Part shown: positions 59,564 to 64,000 of the stretch, piece after piece
Position numbering within the stretch: position 1 is the first letter of the stretch
Layout of the letters: the number at the start of each line of letters is the position of its first letter
From: Rubrivivax sp.
GTDB lineage: Bacteria > Pseudomonadota > Gammaproteobacteria > Burkholderiales > Burkholderiaceae_C
Assembly (NCBI GenBank): GCA_022843905.1
Contig: JALHMT010000013.1
Span: 62,001-126,000, forward strand
Direction of reading: 5' to 3'
Length of the DNA stretch: 64,000 nucleotides
Translations under genes and position numbers: made by a program
Notes under the pieces: model-generated
What the model saw: only the letters and a program-made list of their open reading frames with translations
Told to the model about the DNA's origin: nothing
Databases searched by the model: none

Positions 59564-60787
59564 ATGACTCCGGGCGAGGCCCCGCCTCGCGACGGCTCCA
59601 GCGTGCTGTGGATCATCCCGGCCGTCTACTTCATGTTCGTGTGTGCCGAGTTCGGCGCCATGACGCACCTGGCGCTGACGCTCACCGCGGACGGTCGCTC
59701 GGCCTTTGCCGTCGGACTGATGGGCACCGGCATGTGGCTGGGCATCCTGGCCGGCAGCGCACGCTCGCACGCCGTCATCCAGCGCCATGGCCATGCCCGC
59801 GTGTTCGTCGGCGCCACCGGCATCGCCCTGCTGGTGCTGCTGACGATGGCGCCGCATGCGCACTACGGCGCCTGGCTGGCCGCCTCGGTGCTGCTGGGGC
59901 TGTGCGCCGGCCTGGTCTGGGTGGCCGGCGAGGCCTGGCTGGCCGAAGCCGCGCCGCGTGAGCGCCGGGGCTTCTACGTCGGCCTGTTCGAGACCGCCGT
60001 CGGTCTGGGCCTGATGGCCGGCCCCGCGCTGGTGCCGCTGGCGCGGGCCACGGGGGTGCACACGCTGTGGCTCTGCGCCGCGCTGATGGCGCTCGCGCTG
60101 GCGGTCAGCCTGCGCCTGCTGGGGCTGGGCAGCCCTTCGATGCACGACGACGTCGGGGACAGCACGGCGCGCACCGCCGTCGCACCCGACTGGCGCGCGC
60201 TGGCGGTTCCCTTGTGCGGCATCTCGGCGGTGAGCGGGCTGATGGAGGCCGGCGTGTCGTCGCTGATGCCGTCCATCGGCATGCGGCAGGGCTTCAGCAT
60301 CGAGGCCGCGGCCTGGCTGGGCGTGGTCATCGGGGCCGGCAGTGCGCTGCTGCAGCCGCCGGTCGGCCACCTGGCCGATCGGCTGGGCACGCGCCGTGCC
60401 ACGCTGGGCGCGTGGGCCGTGGTGGCGGCGGCCAATGCCGCGCTGCTTGCCTGGGCCGACAGCCCCCAGTCGGTGATGTGGGGCGTGGGTTTCGTGCTGG
60501 GCGGCGTGGGCGGCGCGGTCTACACGCTGGCCATCATCGAGCTGGGCCACCGCCTGGAGGGCTCGTGCCTGGTGAAGGCGGTGGCGCTGCTGGTCACCAG
60601 CTATTCGCTGGGCACGGCTGCAGGCCCCGCACTGGGCGGCTGGCTGTACGACCAGACCGGCCTGGCCGGCCTGGCGACGGCGCTGCTGCTGCTGAGCCTG
60701 GCCGGGCTGGCACTGACGGCGCGCCTGCTGCGGCCGGCTCCATCGGCTGCCGAGGTCGCGGCTCGCCTGCGTTCGCGTCACCAGTAG
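59564..60787 (+). CDS. Major facilitator superfamily transporter
   Basis: A 407-residue membrane protein with twelve hydrophobic segments in two six-helix halves. It shows the loop pattern [15 protein letters not shown] between helices 8 and 9 (a degenerate copy of the MFS GxLaDrxGrr motif) and [32 protein letters not shown] in the N-half, which is like the YcaD/quinate-type MFS group. The substrate is unknown. The ATG at 59564 is used; a GTG at 59552, next to the dehydrogenase stop, adds four residues. Its 3' end overlaps the convergent patatin gene by 10 bp. Confidence 0.9.
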   Translation: MTPGEAPPRDGSSVLWIIPAVYFMFVCAEFGAMTHLALTLTADGRSAFAVGLMGTGMWLGILAGSARSHAVIQRHGHARVFVGATGIALLVLLTMAPHAHYGAWLAASVLLGLCAGLVWVAGEAWLAEAAPRERRGFYVGLFETAVGLGLMAGPALVPLARATGVHTLWLCAALMALALAVSLRLLGLGSPSMHDDVGDSTARTAVAPDWRALAVPLCGISAVSGLMEAGVSSLMPSIGMRQGFSIEAAAWLGVVIGAGSALLQPPVGHLADRLGTRRATLGAWAVVAAANAALLAWADSPQSVMWGVGFVLGGVGGAVYTLAIIELGHRLEGSCLVKAVALLVTSYSLGTAAGPALGGWLYDQTGLAGLATALLLLSLAGLALTARLLRPAPSAAEVAARLRSRHQ

Positions 60788-63057
60788 GGCCCGAGGAACA
60801 GGTACAGCGTGGCGCCGCTGCCCGGCGTGGCACCCACGGCCAGGTAGGCCGGGCCCACGCGCGTGTCCACCGACAGGAAGGCGCTGGCCGCCGGCCGCAA
60901 CCGCCCCAGCGTCACCGACTGGTCGGCCGCGAAGCCTTCGCCCAGTTCCAGCGACAGGCCGCTGCGCACCGCGCCACCCAGGCCCGCCGGCATCTGGCCG
61001 ATGCGGCGCGCCAGCACGGCGCGGCCCAGCAGCACGGTGGCGCCGCTGATGGAGTCGCGCGGCGCGCCGGTCAGCCGCAGGAAGCCGCCCAGGCTCAGCG
61101 GCGCGAAGCCGCTGCGGCTCTTCGCCCATTCCAGGTACAGGTGGCCGCCCCAGTCGTCCAGGCGGAAGGCCTGCAGCGCGCGCACTTGCGTCTGCGCCAG
61201 CGAAGGCTCGCCCGGCGCAGGGCGCGCGGTCTGCGCCCATTCCAGCTGCAGCAGCGCGCCTTCGGTGGGGAAGGCCAGGGCGTTCAGCGTGTCGTAGCGC
61301 AGCAGCGCGAAGCGCCAGGTCTCGGAGAACGGCACGGCGCCGTCGTCCGATGGCTGCGGAATGAGGATGCGGCCGCGCCCCACGGCGCGCGTGATGCCGA
61401 TGCGCAGGTCGGCACGGTTGCCGAACTGCCGCCCCAGCGCCAGCGTGGCCGAGGTCGAGGTGACCGAGGCGCGCGCCTGCCGCCGGCCGTCGACGAAGAA
61501 GTCCACCGGGTCGGTGACGTAGTCGATCGAGGCCTCGGCGAACCAGGGCGAGCCCGGCCCCAGCGGCTGCCACCACTGGGTACCCAGGGCTCGCGTGCTG
61601 CCTGCGCGCGCCAGCGTGCGCAGCTCGCCGCCCCAGGGGTTGAGCCAGGACAGCAGGTGCAGCGCGCTTACCGACACGCGGTGGTCGTCGCTGAAGTCGC
61701 TCGACAATTCCAGCCCCAGGCGCACGCGGCTGCGCGCGCCCTCGGCCGCGGTGGGCGTCAGCAGCAGCTCGCGACCGCCCGGGCCGTCGCGCATCTCGGC
61801 CACCACGCGTTCGAAGTCGCCGCGGCCGAACAGTCGCGACACGCTGCGCTGCACCTGGGCCAGCGTGATGCCCTGGCCGATCTGCAGGCCGGTCTCGGCG
61901 GCCAGCGTGCGGCCGTCGGCGGCACCGGCATCCTTCACTTCCAGGCGGGCCAGCGGCTGCGGACGGTCGAGGTCGGGGCGCGGTGCCAGCCGGGCCGATT
62001 CATGGGCGGCGTAGGTGGCGGCGTCCACCACCAGCGGCTGCAGCCGGTCGGCCTGCGCCATCGTGGCCAGGTCGCCGGCCTCGATGGCCGCGGCGGCGCT
62101 GCGGAAGTCGAGGAATCCGATGCCGTCCAGGCCGGGCACCACCAGCACGTCACGCGGCCCCAGCAAGGCCAGCGAGCGCTGCACGTTCTGCTCGGTGAGG
62201 ATGTTGAGCATCTGCCCGGCCACGCCCAGCGCGCTGCCCAGCGCCTCTTCGCCGGCCAGCGGCGTGCCGACGTTGACGGCGATGAGTGCCGTGGCCCCCA
62301 GCGCCTGCGCCAGGTCCACCGGCAGGTTGCGCACCAGGCCGCCGTCGACCACCAGCCGCGTGCCCAGCCTCACCGGCGAGAACACGCCGGGCACGGCCAT
62401 CGAGGCGCGCAGCGAGTGGAACATCGGCGTGTCCGACAGTTCCACCAGCTCGCCTGTCAGCAGGTCGGTCGCCACGGCGCGAAAGGGCAGCGCCTGGGCC
62501 GACGCCGGGCGCGCCATCGCATCGGGCGGCAGCAGGCGGGCCAGCGCACTTTCCAGCGCCGCGTTGCCTACCGCCGACGGCGGCAGGCGAAGGCCGTCGC
62601 GGCCGACGCCGAACTCCAGCCGCGACGGCACGTCGAGGTCGTCGGCCTTGCGCCGCAGACCGAGATCGTCGCGCTGCGCGCGGTCGCCGATCACGGTGTC
62701 CCAGTCGGTGCGCAGCGCGAACTCGGCCAGTTCCTCGGCCGAGCGCCCGGCCGCGAAGGCGCCGCCCACCACGGCGCCCATGCTGGCACCGACCACCACG
62801 TCCACCGGCACCCGCAGGCGCTGCAGGGCGCGCAGCACGCCGATGTGCGCGAAGCCACGCGCACCGCCGCCCGACAGCACCAGGGCCACGCGGGGCGGGG
62901 GTGCAGGGGCCGATGTCGTGGCTGGTGCGGTCGATGTCGAGGCGGGCCCTGCCGGCTGCGCCCAGGCAGGCGTGGCGGCCAGCGTCCAGGTGCAGCAGAG
63001 AAGGGCTAGGCAGCGCGCGAGGCGTTTCAGAGCGCGGGGCGTGGCGTGGAGGCTCAT
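60778..63057 (-). CDS. Patatin-like phospholipase with POTRA and beta-barrel (PlpD-type, type Vd autotransporter)
   Basis: A 759-residue exported enzyme. After a signal peptide (cleavage at PAWAQ) and a Pro/Thr linker comes a patatin domain with the oxyanion loop [12 protein letters not shown], the GASMG elbow with nucleophile Ser92, and VVDGG with Asp238. One POTRA domain (about 370-445, [22 protein letters not shown]) and a C-terminal barrel of the Omp85/surface-antigen type (about 450-759) that ends in LYLFLGPYW follow. This is the PlpD layout, in which the lipase is exposed or released at the cell surface. The ATG follows TAGCAT at five bases. Confidence 0.92.
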   Translation of the reverse strand: MSLHATPRALKRLARCLALLCCTWTLAATPAWAQPAGPASTSTAPATTSAPAPPPRVALVLSGGGARGFAHIGVLRALQRLRVPVDVVVGASMGAVVGGAFAAGRSAEELAEFALRTDWDTVIGDRAQRDDLGLRRKADDLDVPSRLEFGVGRDGLRLPPSAVGNAALESALARLLPPDAMARPASAQALPFRAVATDLLTGELVELSDTPMFHSLRASMAVPGVFSPVRLGTRLVVDGGLVRNLPVDLAQALGATALIAVNVGTPLAGEEALGSALGVAGQMLNILTEQNVQRSLALLGPRDVLVVPGLDGIGFLDFRSAAAAIEAGDLATMAQADRLQPLVVDAATYAAHESARLAPRPDLDRPQPLARLEVKDAGAADGRTLAAETGLQIGQGITLAQVQRSVSRLFGRGDFERVVAEMRDGPGGRELLLTPTAAEGARSRVRLGLELSSDFSDDHRVSVSALHLLSWLNPWGGELRTLARAGSTRALGTQWWQPLGPGSPWFAEASIDYVTDPVDFFVDGRRQARASVTSTSATLALGRQFGNRADLRIGITRAVGRGRILIPQPSDDGAVPFSETWRFALLRYDTLNALAFPTEGALLQLEWAQTARPAPGEPSLAQTQVRALQAFRLDDWGGHLYLEWAKSRSGFAPLSLGGFLRLTGAPRDSISGATVLLGRAVLARRIGQMPAGLGGAVRSGLSLELGEGFAADQSVTLGRLRPAASAFLSVDTRVGPAYLAVGATPGSGATLYLFLGPYW

Positions 63058-63062
63058 GGCCG

Positions 63063-63068
63063 ATGCTA
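63063..63068 (-). promoter_or_regulatory. -10-like hexamer TAGCAT, 5 nt before the patatin gene ATG
   Basis: On the minus strand TAGCAT is followed by five bases and ATG, with no ribosome-binding site. This is one base shorter than the spacing at the five similar sites in the window. Confidence 0.35.
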
Positions 63069-63233
63069 GTTCGGCCACCGGGCCGCAGGACGCGCCCACA
63101 CCATTCGCACCCGCGACCCTGGTGCGTCCCCCGCGACTCGGGGAGACGGGATGCGGCGTGCTGAGACGGGGCTGAGACGGTCGATGAGCAGACTGGCCGG
63201 GCCTTGTCTCACAGCCTTACCAGGAGTCTTTCC

Positions 63234-63950
63234 ATGACCAGTCCCCAACGCCACCTCCCGCTCGCCCTCGCCGCTGGCGTCTTCGTCTGGGCTTCGGCCT
63301 GCGCCCCCGGTGCGCACGCTGCCACCGCGACTTTCTTCGCCCCCGCCACGTCCTATCTGTCTTCCGCCGACATCCCCGCCGGGTTCTACGCCAGCGGTTC
63401 GCCGACGCTGCTGGAGAATTTCGAGGACGGCGTGCTCGATGGGACCCTCGCCGCCAGCAACGGTATCGTCATCGCGTCCAGCCGCAACACGGACTCGGTC
63501 GATGCCGACGACGGCTCGATCGACGGCAACGGCAACGACGGCCGTTCCTGGTTCGGTGACGCGCCGATCACCTTCACGTTCGCGGGCACGGGGGCCTTGC
63601 CCACGGCCTTCGGCCTGGTGTGGACCGACGGCACCGCGGGGGACTGGACCCTCAGCGCCATCGCTGCCGACAACACGCTGCTGGGTTCGATCACGCGGAC
63701 CGTGGGCGACGGCTCCATCCGCGGCACGACGGCCGAGGACCGCTTCTTCGGAGTCCAGTTCGCCGGGGGCATCAAGTCCATCACGATCTCCTCGGCCGGC
63801 GCGGTCGAGCTCGACCACGTGCAGTACGGTTCGATGGCCGCCGTGCCTAACCCGAACCCGGGCACGGTGCCGGAGCCCGCCACGGCCGGCCTGGTCCTGG
63901 GTGCATTGGCCCTGCTGGCCTCGCGCCGGCGCGCGGCGCGCCGCGGCTGA
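63234..63950 (+). CDS. PEP-CTERM sorting-domain protein
   Basis: A 238-residue exported protein. The signal peptide (ALAAGVFVWASACAPGAHA) is followed by a beta-rich body with LLENFEDGVLDGTL and a surface-protein-like GDAPITFTFAGTG, a jelly-roll type of fold by appearance. The PEP-CTERM tail starts at residue 212: VPEPAT, then a hydrophobic helix GLVLGALALLA, then SRRRAARRG. It is an exosortase substrate and would be released or linked at the cell surface after cleavage. AGGAG precedes the ATG. It diverges from the patatin gene across 176 bp. Confidence 0.92.
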   Translation: MTSPQRHLPLALAAGVFVWASACAPGAHAATATFFAPATSYLSSADIPAGFYASGSPTLLENFEDGVLDGTLAASNGIVIASSRNTDSVDADDGSIDGNGNDGRSWFGDAPITFTFAGTGALPTAFGLVWTDGTAGDWTLSAIAADNTLLGSITRTVGDGSIRGTTAEDRFFGVQFAGGIKSITISSAGAVELDHVQYGSMAAVPNPNPGTVPEPATAGLVLGALALLASRRRAARRG

Positions 63951-64000
63951 ACGCCGTCGCTGCCCGGGCCGGACCCGCTTGGCCCGGGATCGCATCGGCG

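Noticed and set aside
58178..61576. Very long open frame on the minus strand running into acnA, as if acnA were part of a giant protein
   Set aside because: It lies antisense to the acyl-CoA dehydrogenase and MFS genes, has low-complexity Arg/Gly/Ala/His composition and no domains. Long antisense frames are expected at this GC content.

Overview
This 64-kb window is chromosomal DNA of a high-GC betaproteobacterium. It most likely belongs to the Burkholderiales, near the Rubrivivax/Leptothrix/Ideonella group. The reasons are the very GC-rich codon use, two PEP-CTERM proteins next to an EpsL/WcaJ-type exopolysaccharide locus, a Bug-family solute receptor, the ubiJ-ubiB pair, and an FmdB-DUF502-aspS block. 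This placement is inferred from gene content only. I found no tRNA, rRNA, CRISPR array, prophage or insertion sequence.

Layout. 1-6430 (minus strand): the end of an exopolysaccharide locus (WcaJ-like priming transferase, EpsL-like outer-membrane protein, galE, manC, and rfbB running off the left edge), with 4-bp overlaps joining three of the genes. 6626-16294 (plus strand): ubiJ-ubiB, FmdB, DUF502, aspS, an AbrB/Doc toxin-antitoxin pair, a DAHP synthase, nudB, an EEP-family phosphodiesterase and clsB. 16444-28577: a DUF805 protein, a ligase-associated exonuclease, a CHRD PEP-CTERM protein, a lipoprotein, an ABC exporter triad, a Pat-like acyl-CoA synthetase/GNAT fusion and an ATP-dependent DNA ligase. 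28630-37553 (plus strand): a RavA/ViaA-like pair, a CPBP membrane protease, a lipid kinase overlapping a metallophosphoesterase, then a run of envelope and periplasmic proteins (DUF3011, solute-binding, SYLF, OmpA-like lipoprotein). 37590-52648: signalling and metabolism (two histidine kinases, two c-di-GMP enzymes, an aldo/keto reductase, an amidase, a Bug receptor and a large DUF6351 lipoprotein). 52711-63950: a MipA-like protein and membrane neighbour, aconitase A, an acyl-CoA dehydrogenase with an MFS transporter, a PlpD-type patatin autotransporter and a second PEP-CTERM protein.

The most notable feature is not a protein. A structured intergenic element occurs three times (1006-1184, 11809-11925, 16295-16411). 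Each copy begins within two bases of the stop codon of manC, aspS or clsB and runs in the same direction as that gene. Its hairpin stems differ in sequence between copies but stay fully paired, which suggests selection on a fold. A second pattern is a -10-like hexamer placed 5 or 6 bases before the ATG of six unrelated genes, which suggests leaderless transcripts.

As a whole the window is a housekeeping and envelope region: surface polysaccharide, phospholipid and outer-membrane proteins, and ubiquinone and aromatic biosynthesis. It also carries accessory modules (a toxin-antitoxin pair, a DNA-end repair ligase and nuclease, and chaperone-like AAA/VWA proteins).
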